Assembly: GCA_017535925.1 (NCBI GenBank)
Contig: JAFXTD010000062.1
Coordinates: 1-64,000, forward strand
DNA: 64,000 nt
Source of the DNA: Selenomonadaceae bacterium
GTDB taxonomy: Bacteria > Bacillota > Negativicutes > Selenomonadales > Selenomonadaceae
Reading direction: 5' to 3'
Positions 25,255 through 33,101 of the stretch are shown one piece after another (position 1 is the stretch's first letter; each line of letters starts with the position of its first letter). Below the pieces are notes generated by a model, which was given only the letters and a program-made list of their open reading frames with translations, searched no databases and was not told the origin of the DNA. The position numbers and the translations under genes were made by a program.

Positions 25255-26022
25255 TTGAAAGTTGAACGCATCCACCAAATTCACGAACTGCTCCGAGAGC
25301 GGAAACGAATATCCTTGGACGAGCTTTGCGAAATTTTTTCCGTGTCGAAAAATACGATAAGGCGTGATGTTATCGAACTTGAAGGCGCGGGTATTATCAA
25401 AAAAGTTTACGGCGGCATTGTCTTGAAAGAAGCGAATATTACATCGCTGGAACCTTTTTCGGCTCGCGAATTCCGCAACATTGACGATAAAAAGAAAATT
25501 GCCGCCGCTGCCGCCGCGCTGGTCAATGACGGAGAAGTTATCTACATTGACTCCGGCACGACGACCATGCACTTGCTCCCGAACTTTTCCGAGAATCAAT
25601 TTTTGACTGTCGTCACGGCAAGCATTTATGTTCTCGATTTGGCGACGGGGCACAATAATTTGAACGTCATTGCGACGGGCGGAAGTCTCTTGGCTCCCGT
25701 GAAAGCTTTTGTCGGAACCGGTGTTTTGGATTGCATTCGTAATTACAATTTCTCGAAAATCTTCCTCGCGTCGACCGGCATTTCCATTGAACACGGCGCG
25801 ACCAATGCTTCTCCTCTTGAGTGCGAAGTCAAGCGCGAACTTATGAAAAAATCTTGTCCGAAATTTTTGCTCGTCGACCATTCGAAATTCGGCGCAGCTT
25901 CTTTGATGACTTACAGCGACTTGAAAAGCATTGATTGCGTTATCACCGACGCTCAACCCGAAAAAAAATATCTCGACTACTTCAAAGAAAACAATGTCAA
26001 ACTTATCGTTGCGGACGATTAA
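25255..26022 (+). CDS. iolR: DeoR-family repressor IolR
   Basis: A 255-residue repressor. The N-terminal winged helix carries ISLDELCEIFSVSKNTIRRD, strikingly like Bacillus IolR, followed by the DeoR sensor domain. That domain has the sugar-phosphate site IYIDSGTTTMHL and the later segments VIATGGSLL, KIFLASTGIS and VDHSKFG. The TTG start at 25255 is chosen because it aligns with the start of Bacillus IolR, has AAAGGAAG at the right distance and lies about 25 bases after the promoter; an ATG at 25237 is the alternative. It is divergent from adh-iolJ-...-iolE and presumably represses that operon until the phosphorylated deoxyketogluconate accumulates, as in Bacillus. Confidence 0.9.
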   Translation: MKVERIHQIHELLRERKRISLDELCEIFSVSKNTIRRDVIELEGAGIIKKVYGGIVLKEANITSLEPFSAREFRNIDDKKKIAAAAAALVNDGEVIYIDSGTTTMHLLPNFSENQFLTVVTASIYVLDLATGHNNLNVIATGGSLLAPVKAFVGTGVLDCIRNYNFSKIFLASTGISIEHGATNASPLECEVKRELMKKSCPKFLLVDHSKFGAASLMTYSDLKSIDCVITDAQPEKKYLDYFKENNVKLIVADD

Positions 26023-26104
26023 ACTTTTCAAAAAAAAGAGCGGTCTCGAAATGAAATGAGCCGCCGTATATCATTTGTTGGATTAGGGTCTTGATAAAAG
26101 AAAA

Positions 26105-27115
26105 TCATTTGTAGAAGTCGGGACGCTCCTTGAAGACTATGGGAACGATAGCTCCGTCGGACTGTTGAGATTTAACAAGCGCGTCGGCAGTGCAGGTTGC
26201 AAGGTAGCCGTCCCAAGCGTTCGGTCCGCTGACGACGCCGCGAGCTGCCTCGTTTACCCAATCTTGAACTTCTTCATCATAAGCGTCATGGAAACGAACA
26301 AAGCAATCGGTATCAATCGTCGTGGAAACTTGCGCGCCTTTGCGATAGCTCGGATAAAGCGGTTGAGGCATTTTAATCGCGCCGTCTTCGCAGACAACTT
26401 CGCAGTTGATATCATAACCGAATTTGCAATTGACAAAAACTTCGTCGTCAACGCAAATGCCGTTCTTGGTGCGGAGCAACATAATCTGCGGGTCGGCGAG
26501 GTGTTCGGCTGCGTATTTGGTTTTGCGCGGGAAGAGAACTTGCGCCGAAACAAAATCGTCATTAACGAGCCAATGGATAACGTCAATCTCGTGAATGGCG
26601 GTATCGTCAACTGCCATGCGAGTGGTATAGCTGTCGGGGACAACGGGATTTCTGTGCGTGCAGTGAACGATAAGCGGTTCGCCGTATTCGCCCGATTGAA
26701 TCGCGGCTTTGACTTGACGATAACCTTTGTCGTAGCGGCGCATGAAACCGAGTTGAATCAGATGTTTGCCGGATTTAATTTCGGCGTCGATAACTTCCAA
26801 ACAATCCTCCGCCGTGGTGCACAGAGGCTTTTCACAGAATATACGCTTGCCGACCTTTATGGCTTCGAGCAAGCTTTCTTTATGAGCAAAGCCGGGGCTG
26901 ACAATGAAAACTGCCTCGACGTTGGGGTCGTTGATGAGGTCTTTGCCGTCTTTGTAAATTTTGCAACCTTCGCCGGCGATAGCCTGACCTTTTTGAGCAA
27001 GAGCCTCGACCATATCGGCAACCGCTACAACCTGCGCGCCTTGAGTGCGTTCGGTGATTCTTTTAATGTGATCGCGACCCATGCCGCCGCAACCGATAAC
27101 ACCTATTTTAAGCAT
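26105..27115 (-). CDS. iolG: Inositol 2-dehydrogenase IolG (Bacillus type)
   Basis: A 336-residue NAD-dependent Gfo/Idh/MocA dehydrogenase. It follows Bacillus IolG closely: GVIGCGGMGRDHIKRIT, FCEKPLCTTAEDCLEVI, LGFMRRYDKGYRQVK, HCTHRNPVVPDSYTT, the catalytic HEIDVIHWLVNDD, NCKFGYDINCEVV and VSGPNAWDGYLA. The expected reaction is myo-inositol to 2-keto-myo-inositol (Bacillus IolG also accepts D-chiro-inositol and glucose). The start at 27115 has GGGAGG eight bases upstream; the longer frame to 27136 would enter iolI. It forms an operon with iolI 21 bases upstream. This is one of two inositol dehydrogenases in the window. Confidence 0.94.
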   Translation of the reverse strand: MLKIGVIGCGGMGRDHIKRITERTQGAQVVAVADMVEALAQKGQAIAGEGCKIYKDGKDLINDPNVEAVFIVSPGFAHKESLLEAIKVGKRIFCEKPLCTTAEDCLEVIDAEIKSGKHLIQLGFMRRYDKGYRQVKAAIQSGEYGEPLIVHCTHRNPVVPDSYTTRMAVDDTAIHEIDVIHWLVNDDFVSAQVLFPRKTKYAAEHLADPQIMLLRTKNGICVDDEVFVNCKFGYDINCEVVCEDGAIKMPQPLYPSYRKGAQVSTTIDTDCFVRFHDAYDEEVQDWVNEAARGVVSGPNAWDGYLATCTADALVKSQQSDGAIVPIVFKERPDFYK

Positions 27116-27136
27116 AATTCTTGCCTCCCGATTCAA

Positions 27137-27979
27137 TCAAGCGAAATTCTTTTTAATAACGGCTTCGGCATGTTCCTTGCCGATTCTGTAAACGTCATTG
27201 GGATTCATGCGATAATATTCGGGGCGGAAAAGTTCAAGCGACACAACGTCTTGCGCCCAACCGATTTTCTTGAGCGTTTGGAAAATTTCATCGAGGTTAA
27301 TGCAACCGGTGCCCGGCCAAAGTCTGTCTTCGTCGAGGAGCGAACCAATCGGGAAATCTTCCGTGTCGTTGAGGTGCACAATGAAAATTTTCTTGCCGTC
27401 GGCTTTTGCGAGGTCGTCAATCTTTGAATCCATGCCGTGGAAGTGGAAGCAGTCCAGCGTTATGCCGACGTTGTCCAAGTCGACAGCCTGAATAATTTCG
27501 TAAGCCTCGCCGAAAGTGTTGATCGAGGCGGCGGGATGTCCGATAAATTCAACCGAAACGCGCATATCGTAATCGGCGGCAAGCTTGCCCATTTCTTTCA
27601 AGCAGGCGATAGCCGATTTGTGAATTTCGGAGCGCGTGACTTTGTTCAAGCTGACGGTCGGCACGGTGATAACGGTCTTGCAACCGATTTTCTGTCCCCA
27701 TTCACACATTTGCTTGAGCTCGTCCAAAATCCCTTGATAACCTTCCGCCGAACGATTGTTGAAGAAACAAAGCGTGTTGAATGCAAGCGGCTTGACGTTG
27801 TGCGCGTTGAGAAAATCCGCCAATTCTTCAATCGAATGTTCCGCGAGGTAGTCGCGCATTCTGTCCATTGTGCGCGGCTCAATCATATCGTATCCGTACT
27901 TTTCACAAAGCAAGATATCCTGTTCGAGTGACATTGCTTGGCAATTAAGCGCGGTCGCCTCGTTCATGCTGAGCTTCAT
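27137..27979 (-). CDS. iolI: Inosose isomerase IolI
   Basis: A 280-residue TIM-barrel enzyme of the xylose-isomerase-like superfamily. It matches Bacillus IolI along its length: MKLSMNEATAL at the start, CEKYGYDMIEPRTMD, HNVKPLAFNTLCFFNNR, VEFIGHPAASINTFGEAYEI, LDCFHFHGM, FIVHLNDTEDFPIGSLLDED and LELFRPEYYRM. The conserved Glu, Asp, His and Glu metal ligands sit in these segments. It should interconvert 2-keto-myo-inositol and 1-keto-D-chiro-inositol, letting the cell use D-chiro-inositol together with IolG, its operon partner. Confidence 0.94.
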   Translation of the reverse strand: MKLSMNEATALNCQAMSLEQDILLCEKYGYDMIEPRTMDRMRDYLAEHSIEELADFLNAHNVKPLAFNTLCFFNNRSAEGYQGILDELKQMCEWGQKIGCKTVITVPTVSLNKVTRSEIHKSAIACLKEMGKLAADYDMRVSVEFIGHPAASINTFGEAYEIIQAVDLDNVGITLDCFHFHGMDSKIDDLAKADGKKIFIVHLNDTEDFPIGSLLDEDRLWPGTGCINLDEIFQTLKKIGWAQDVVSLELFRPEYYRMNPNDVYRIGKEHAEAVIKKNFA

Positions 27980-28107
27980 TTCCGAATCCCCCTTCGTCTT
28001 TTTCAGTTTTGTAAAATTATAATTTGTCGCAAGAAATAACGCTTTAATGATTCTGCCCGAAATTTTTAACGTGACAAGGCGAATTTGTCGATTCTTGCAA
28101 TTTCATG

Positions 28108-28995
28108 CTAAGTCAAGTGATGTAAATTTTTAAACTGCTCATTACCTACCCAAAGCCTGCGATAATTCTGCGGCGAGGTTCCTACAAATTTTTTAAACTG
28201 ATTGTTGAAGTGGCTGACGTTGTCATAACCGAGTTCCATGCTTATTTCGGTTACGGATTTGTTCGTCGAAATTAAAAGTTTTTGTCCCGCGCCGATTCGC
28301 AGACGAATCAAGTATTGACCCGGTGCAAGTCCGAAAACTTTTTTGAAGTGATGCGAAAAGCCCGAAACGCTCATGTTTGCAATTTTACTCAACTCTTCGA
28401 CCGTAATGTTTGCGGTGAAATTTTCGTCAATAAAATTCTTGCATTGACTGAAAGAGGCGTCGAACTTATTGCGAGGAATCAGCTTTTCTTGCGGCAACTG
28501 ATTTGCCAACAGAATCAGCAGGGCATTCAGCAGACAATGACAAACCGATGCCGCGCAAGGCTTGCGTTGTGAAATTTGTTCAAACAGCGTGTGGAAAATC
28601 GCTCGGATGTTATCGGCAGCATTGCCCGTTCGCAAAACCGGCTTAACGTCATGCGGCAACAAATGATTCGTCGGCAAATACGGCAACCGAAAATTTTTTA
28701 TCCCGCAGTTGTAAAAGGACATGCCGCAAACAGGGTCGGCGCATTCTTCGTGAAGAACTCCCGCGTTGTAAACAATCACGTCGCCTTTTTGAACGTCGTA
28801 AGCATGTCCGCCGATTCGAATATGAGCCTTTCCTCCGCTTATGTATTGAAGTTCGAGGTGATTGGTGTGCGCGTGCATGGCGGTCGGAATAATTGTCTCT
28901 TCGGAAGAAGCACGGCAGACGTAAAGCAATTGAATTTCCTGACAGAGGACGGACGAATCGTTTAAAACTTCGCTGTTGTAATAAACAACCGCCAT
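28108..28995 (-). CDS. AraC-family regulator with N-terminal cupin
   Basis: A 295-residue transcription factor. The N-terminal AraC-binding cupin (about 30-115) includes HAHTNHLELQYISGGKAHI and YDVQKGDVIVYNAGVLHE. The C-terminal double helix-turn-helix (about 190-285) carries ITVEELSKIANMSVSGFSHH, FKKVFGLAPGQYLIRLRI and the second HTH ending GTSPQNYRRL. It lies between the iolI-iolG pair (same strand, downstream) and iolH (divergent), so it probably activates one or both in response to an inositol or a breakdown product. Confidence 0.92.
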   Translation of the reverse strand: MAVVYYNSEVLNDSSVLCQEIQLLYVCRASSEETIIPTAMHAHTNHLELQYISGGKAHIRIGGHAYDVQKGDVIVYNAGVLHEECADPVCGMSFYNCGIKNFRLPYLPTNHLLPHDVKPVLRTGNAADNIRAIFHTLFEQISQRKPCAASVCHCLLNALLILLANQLPQEKLIPRNKFDASFSQCKNFIDENFTANITVEELSKIANMSVSGFSHHFKKVFGLAPGQYLIRLRIGAGQKLLISTNKSVTEISMELGYDNVSHFNNQFKKFVGTSPQNYRRLWVGNEQFKNLHHLT

Positions 28996-29098
28996 ATCTG
29001 ATACCCCGCTTTTTTATGATAATGCGGCAATATTTTTACGACAGATTGTAAAATCCTGCTTAACGTCACTCCAAATCCGCAAAACTTTTTGTGTACTA

Positions 29099-29127
29099 TT
29101 GACAATATTTTTGCGCTGTGATAATTT
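29099..29127 (+). promoter_or_regulatory. Promoter of iolH
   Basis: TTGACA (29099-29104), a 17-base spacer and TAATTT (29122-29127), 36 bases upstream of the iolH ATG. It lies in the divergent spacer opposite the AraC regulator. Confidence 0.7.
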
Positions 29128-29162
29128 TACGTTACCACAAGATAATCAAAGGAGGGCTTAAG

Positions 29163-30083
29163 ATGAAAATTGCTTTCGACGTTGACGTTCTCGCCAAGCA
29201 AATGAGCATCAAAGACTACGTTCACAAGGTTGCCGATTGGGGCTACAAGTACATTGAACAATCGCCGCACCCGCGCATCAATCCCTTTTACAAGCACCCG
29301 CTTTTCTCCAAAGAATGCGAGGCGGAATATCGTCAAGCACTCAAAGAAACCGGCGTTGAAATTTCATCGTTCATAGTGGTCTATCGTTGGTCTGGTCCCA
29401 CCGAGGAGCAGCGTCAACACGCCGTCGCCAACTGGAAACGCATTATTCAAATCGCCGTCAACATGGGCGTTCCCGTCATCAATACCGAATTCAGCGGCGA
29501 CCCCAATCAACAGGAAATTTGCAACGGAATGTTTTTCCGCTCAATGGAAGAACTTCTGCCGATTATCGAGCGTGAAGGTCTGCGCGTCGAAATTCAATCG
29601 CACCCCTACGACTTCTGCGAACTCAATGACGAGACTTGCGACATTGTAAAATCTTTCCGTTCAAAAAATCTGGGCTACGTCTATTCGGCAAGTCACGGCT
29701 TTTTCTACGATCAAGGCAAAGGCGACGTCCGCCACATGCTCCGCTATGCCGGTGACGAGTTGACTCACGTTTTGCTTGCCGACACTTGGAACCAAACAAT
29801 CGACTGCCGCTACATTGTCAATCCGCCTTGGCTCAACGGACGCGGCAAAGCTGATTACACGATTCACCAGCATACGGCAATGGGCGAGGGCGAAGTTGAC
29901 TTCGACGGAATTTTTGAAACTCTGCGCGAAATGGATTTTGCCAACAAGCAACTCAAGCCCGATGCTCCCAAAGTCGGCGGCGACAATATAATTTGTGTCA
30001 GCTACTTCGGCTTCCCCGAAAAAATGGACAAGCAAGCTCCCGAAGCTCTCGAACGCATTAAACGCGAACTCCTCAACAAGTAA
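29163..30083 (+). CDS. iolH: IolH-like sugar phosphate isomerase/epimerase
   Basis: A 306-residue TIM-barrel protein resembling Bacillus IolH: MKIAFDVDVL at the start, VADWGYKYIEQSPHPRINPF, VYRWSGPTEEQRQHAV, NWKRIIQIAVNMG, FFRSMEELLPIIEREGL, SHPYDFCELNDE, YSASHGFFYD and RYIVNPP. The exact function of IolH is not settled even in Bacillus, where it is an iol-operon member of the xylose-isomerase-like fold. The ATG at 29163 has GGAGGG at a normal distance; the longer frame from 29118 lacks a ribosome-binding site and lies before the promoter region ends. A terminator follows at 30139-30170. Confidence 0.88.
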   Translation: MKIAFDVDVLAKQMSIKDYVHKVADWGYKYIEQSPHPRINPFYKHPLFSKECEAEYRQALKETGVEISSFIVVYRWSGPTEEQRQHAVANWKRIIQIAVNMGVPVINTEFSGDPNQQEICNGMFFRSMEELLPIIEREGLRVEIQSHPYDFCELNDETCDIVKSFRSKNLGYVYSASHGFFYDQGKGDVRHMLRYAGDELTHVLLADTWNQTIDCRYIVNPPWLNGRGKADYTIHQHTAMGEGEVDFDGIFETLREMDFANKQLKPDAPKVGGDNIICVSYFGFPEKMDKQAPEALERIKRELLNK

Positions 30084-30131
30084 AAAACTTTTTCAGCCAT
30101 ATTTATCCACCCGCAAAGTTGTACACTCTCA

Positions 30132-30170
30132 AAAAAAATTTTCCCGCCGCTTTGACGGGAATTTTTTTTT
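30132..30170 (+). terminator. Rho-independent terminator after iolH
   Basis: A-run, TTCCCG (30141-30146) pairing with CGGGAA (30156-30161) around a 9-base loop, then T9. It ends the iolH transcript. Confidence 0.88.
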
Positions 30171-30319
30171 GCAAATCAATTTACCGACAACTCCCGACAT
30201 CGATACTTTATTTTCGAAACGGAAATGTTATAATTGAAGCTGTCATGAATTGCCGTTGAAAAAATTTTTTGCGCGCCTTTAAAAATGAAATTATCAAATA
30301 TAATCAGAGGAGTAATAAA

Positions 30320-31090
30320 ATGTTTTTGGAAGAACGACAAGCAAAAATTTTGGAAATGCTGGAACGCGACGGAAAAGTTTTGGTGAAAGAACTGGCAGAA
30401 ATTTTCAGCGTGACAGAGGATTCGATACGTAAAGATTTGAGCTCGCTGGAACTCGACGGGAAATTGAAACGGACTTACGGCGGGGCAGTGTCAATAGAAG
30501 AAAAACTTCAAATGACCGAAGCTCAACGACGCAGAATTTCAGACGTGGAGGCAAAAAGAAAAATTGCAACCGCCGTTGTCAAATTAATAACTCCGCAAGA
30601 TTTAATTTACTTGGACATCTCGACGATAAGCATTGCCGTCGCGCAAATTTTGGAAAAGACCGATGCCAATTACAAAATCCTCACGAACATGATTGACGTT
30701 TTGGTTATGCTCGCCCGCAATCCGAAGATAAATCTTTTCTTCGCCGGCGGACAGATTAATCAAAGTCGTGACGGCTTCTCGGACGTTTTGAATTTGGAAT
30801 TTATTTCAAACTTTCGCCCGGACATTTCGTTTATCGGCTCAAGCGGCGTCGATATCAAAAAAAATTCGCTGACCACTCGTAATGCCGCTGACGGAATTCA
30901 AAAGGCGCGAATGATTGAGTTCAGCAAAACAGCTTATGTAATCGCCGAGTCGCGGAAAATCGGCGTCGAAGGCACTTACCGTTTTGCCACTCTCGATAAA
31001 GTCACGGGAATCATCACCGAAACCAAGCTCTCCGAAAATCTTTCGGCAATGGCAGAAAAATTGGGCGTGAAAATCGTTTCGGCTGAATGA
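30320..31090 (+). CDS. DeoR-family transcriptional regulator
   Basis: A 256-residue DeoR/GlpR-type regulator. The N-terminal helix-turn-helix has VLVKELAEIFSVTEDSIRKD and the wing KRTYGGAV; the C-terminal sensor domain follows. Its effector loop is unusual: the usual D-S-G-T-T pattern reads YLDISTISIAV, so binding of a sugar phosphate may be changed or lost. The ATG at 30320 is preferred because GAGGAG precedes it; the frame stays open to 30269. A TATAAT lies at 30229-30234. It stands alone between terminators, next to iolH and amtB; its targets are unknown and it may act on the iol genes or elsewhere. Confidence 0.9.
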   Translation: MFLEERQAKILEMLERDGKVLVKELAEIFSVTEDSIRKDLSSLELDGKLKRTYGGAVSIEEKLQMTEAQRRRISDVEAKRKIATAVVKLITPQDLIYLDISTISIAVAQILEKTDANYKILTNMIDVLVMLARNPKINLFFAGGQINQSRDGFSDVLNLEFISNFRPDISFIGSSGVDIKKNSLTTRNAADGIQKARMIEFSKTAYVIAESRKIGVEGTYRFATLDKVTGIITETKLSENLSAMAEKLGVKIVSAE

Positions 31091-31164
31091 CTCGGTCTCA
31101 TCGATAAGATAATTTTTTTGGGGCAGTCGGTAAATTAAAGCGGCGGCTCCGATTCTCAATCGAA

Positions 31165-31198
31165 CAAAATCCCTTCGGCAAAAGTCGGAGGGATTTTT
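31165..31198 (+). terminator. Terminator after the DeoR gene
   Basis: AATCCCT (31168-31174) pairs with AGGGATT (31189-31195), with TCGGCAAAAGTCGG between, followed by T5. The left half (AATCCCTTCGGCAAAAGTCG) is identical to that of the terminator at 41502-41535. Confidence 0.85.
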
Positions 31199-31303
31199 CT
31201 TTTACATGTCCTCAAGCTTTGATGAAAGTGCCTCGCGAATGACGCCCGCAACTTAGCCTGAACGTTGGAAATAATTTTTTGTTATTACAGCTCTGCCAAT
31301 AAA

Positions 31304-31319
31304 TGTATACAAGCATACA
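31304..31319 (+). promoter_or_regulatory. Palindrome upstream of the amtB promoter (candidate activator site)
   Basis: TGTAT-N6-ATACA, which also reads GTA-N8-TAC, the core recognised by CRP/FNR-type nitrogen regulators such as NtcA. It ends 13 bases before the -35 hexamer of the amtB promoter, a normal place for an activator. Which protein binds it is unknown. Confidence 0.4.
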
Positions 31320-31332
31320 ATTGTTTTAGGGA

Positions 31333-31360
31333 TTTACATACTTTTTCGTTATGGTATAAT
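31333..31360 (+). promoter_or_regulatory. Promoter of the amtB-glnK-glnA operon
   Basis: TTTACA (31333-31338), a 16-base spacer and a perfect TATAAT (31355-31360), about 45 bases upstream of the amtB start. Confidence 0.75.
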
Positions 31361-31404
31361 TTCGACATCAGCTGATAAAGATTTTTAGTTAGGCAGTGAT
31401 TGTT

Positions 31405-32706
31405 ATGAACAGCGGAGACACGGCATGGGTACTGATAAGCGCGGCATTGGTTTTCATAATGACGCCGGCAGTCGCTCTTTTCTACGGAGGAATGGTTCGG
31501 AGCAAAAACGTTTTGACAACAATAATGCAGTCGATGTTCATTCTCGGCATGGTGTCGGTCGAATTCATATTGGTCGGCTACACGCTGGCTTTCGGCTCGG
31601 ACGTGAACGGCTTAATCGGCGACCTGTCCAAAGTCGGCTTATCGGGCGTGGGCTATAACTTACTTGAAGGCGGCACAATTCCCGAACTTGCGTTCGTAGC
31701 ATTCCAGTGTATGTTTGCGGCTTTGACGCCCGCACTGATAACGGGAGCTTTTGCCGAGCGCATGAAGTTCAAAGGCTTTGCATTGTTGATGTTGCTTTGG
31801 GCGGTTTTCATCTACAACCCGATGGCACATTGGGTCTGGGGCGGCGGATTCTTGGCACAACTCGGCGCGTTGGACTTCGCGGGCGGACTGGTAATTCATA
31901 TCTTGAGCGGCGTGAGCGGCTTGACGATTTGTATCTTGTTGGGCAAGCGTCACGGCTACGGAAAGTCGGCTATCGTTCCGCATAATATCCCGATGACGGT
32001 GCTCGGCGCGGCAGGACTTTATGTCGGGTGGTTCGGTTTCAATGCCGGTTCTGCTCTCGGTGCAAATGAATTGGCGGCAAATGCTTTCCTCGTGACACAC
32101 GCGGCGGCGGCGGCAGGTTTACTCGGCTGGGTGCTCGTTGAATGGATTCGTTCCGGCAAGCCGACGATTTTGGGCGCAGTGTCCGGAGCGATTGCGGGAC
32201 TTGTGGCGATAACTCCTGCTGCGGGCTATGTAACTGTCCTTCCGAGCGTTGCAATAGGTTTAATCGGCGGCGGTGTCTGCTACACGGCGGTTGCAATCGT
32301 CAAAGAAAAATTCGGCTACGATGATTCGCTTGACGCATTCGGCGTGCACGGTATCGGCGGCATGTGGGGCGCGATTGCTACCGGACTTTGGGCGACGACG
32401 GCAGTCAATCCCGACGGCGCGAACGGTCTTTTCTACGGCGAAACAAATTTATTTATCGCGCAGGTAATTTCAATCGGCGTGGCGGTAATTTTTGCGGTTG
32501 CAGGCTCAACAATTCTTTACAAAGTCGTCAATGCGATTGTTGCGTTACGTGCCAACGACGAAGAAGAAATCAGCGGCCTTGACCTCACCGAACACGGCGA
32601 GCGCGGTTACAATGCCGGATTGTTTGCGGGCGCACCGAGTTTTATCGGCGGCTCCGAATTGAATACGGTGAAACTTTTTCCGAGCATATCGGGTTCGCAA
32701 AGTTGA
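31405..32706 (+). CDS. amtB: Ammonium transporter AmtB
   Basis: Inner-membrane ammonium channel of 433 residues with eleven hydrophobic helices. Family motifs: DTAWVLISAALVFIMTPAVA, FYGGMVRSKN, FAERMKFKGF, the twin-His positions in HWVWGGGF and in the later DAFGVHGIGGMWG, and WFGFNAGSALGANELA. The ATG at 31405 is chosen over the GTG at 31396 because of spacing from AGG. It is followed 12 bases later by glnK, the classic arrangement in which the PII protein plugs AmtB when nitrogen is plentiful. Confidence 0.96.
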   Translation: MNSGDTAWVLISAALVFIMTPAVALFYGGMVRSKNVLTTIMQSMFILGMVSVEFILVGYTLAFGSDVNGLIGDLSKVGLSGVGYNLLEGGTIPELAFVAFQCMFAALTPALITGAFAERMKFKGFALLMLLWAVFIYNPMAHWVWGGGFLAQLGALDFAGGLVIHILSGVSGLTICILLGKRHGYGKSAIVPHNIPMTVLGAAGLYVGWFGFNAGSALGANELAANAFLVTHAAAAAGLLGWVLVEWIRSGKPTILGAVSGAIAGLVAITPAAGYVTVLPSVAIGLIGGGVCYTAVAIVKEKFGYDDSLDAFGVHGIGGMWGAIATGLWATTAVNPDGANGLFYGETNLFIAQVISIGVAVIFAVAGSTILYKVVNAIVALRANDEEEISGLDLTEHGERGYNAGLFAGAPSFIGGSELNTVKLFPSISGSQS

Positions 32707-32718
32707 GGCGGTGAACAC

Positions 32719-33096
32719 ATGAGCAGAAAAATTACGAAGATAGATATAATCACCCGCCCTTCCAAGCTTGAAGACTTAAAAGACGCTCTGAACAAAATCG
32801 GCGTGCACGGCATGACAGTCAGCCAAGTTTACGGTTGCGGCACCCAGCGCGGACACAAGGAAGTTTATCGCGGGCGCGAGTATGAAGTTAATCTTGTTCC
32901 GAAAATTAAACTTGAAACGGTCGTTTGCGAAATTCCCGTTGAAAAAGTTTTGGAAGTGGCACAGAAAATTTTGCGCACGGGCGAATTCGGCGACGGAAAA
33001 ATTTTTGTGTATGAACTGGAAGACGCGGTGAGAATTCGCACGGGACATCGCGGCGTTGAAGCGATTATGGATATTCCCGGCGAAATTGGGAGGTAA
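32719..33096 (+). CDS. glnK: PII nitrogen-regulatory protein GlnK
   Basis: A 125-residue PII signal protein. The T-loop VYGCGTQRGHKEVYRGREYE carries the Tyr (about residue 55) that is uridylylated in proteobacterial homologues. The B-loop TGEFGDGKIFVYELEDAVRI and C-loop RIRTGHRG are present. It senses 2-oxoglutarate and ATP/ADP and controls AmtB and often glutamine synthetase. GAGGCGG precedes its ATG; glnA begins five bases after its stop. Confidence 0.96.
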   Translation: MSRKITKIDIITRPSKLEDLKDALNKIGVHGMTVSQVYGCGTQRGHKEVYRGREYEVNLVPKIKLETVVCEIPVEKVLEVAQKILRTGEFGDGKIFVYELEDAVRIRTGHRGVEAIMDIPGEIGR

Positions 33097-33101
33097 CCGA
33101 G

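Larger units (their letters stand above)
31091..31404 (+). other. Intergenic region between deoR and amtB
   Basis: No gene is visible in these 314 bases. They contain the terminator of the DeoR gene (31168-31198), a palindrome GTATACAAGCATAC (31305-31318) and the amtB promoter (31333-31360). The segment between about 31199 and 31300 shows nothing I can identify. Confidence 0.7.

Noticed and set aside
26165-27427. 420-codon plus-strand ORF
   Set aside because: It is antisense to iolG and the end of iolI, which have clear family motifs and ribosome-binding sites. Codon bias of those genes keeps the opposite frame open.
12434-30083. iolA (malonate-semialdehyde dehydrogenase)
   Set aside because: No aldehyde-dehydrogenase family protein is encoded in the inositol region; its absence applies only to this window.
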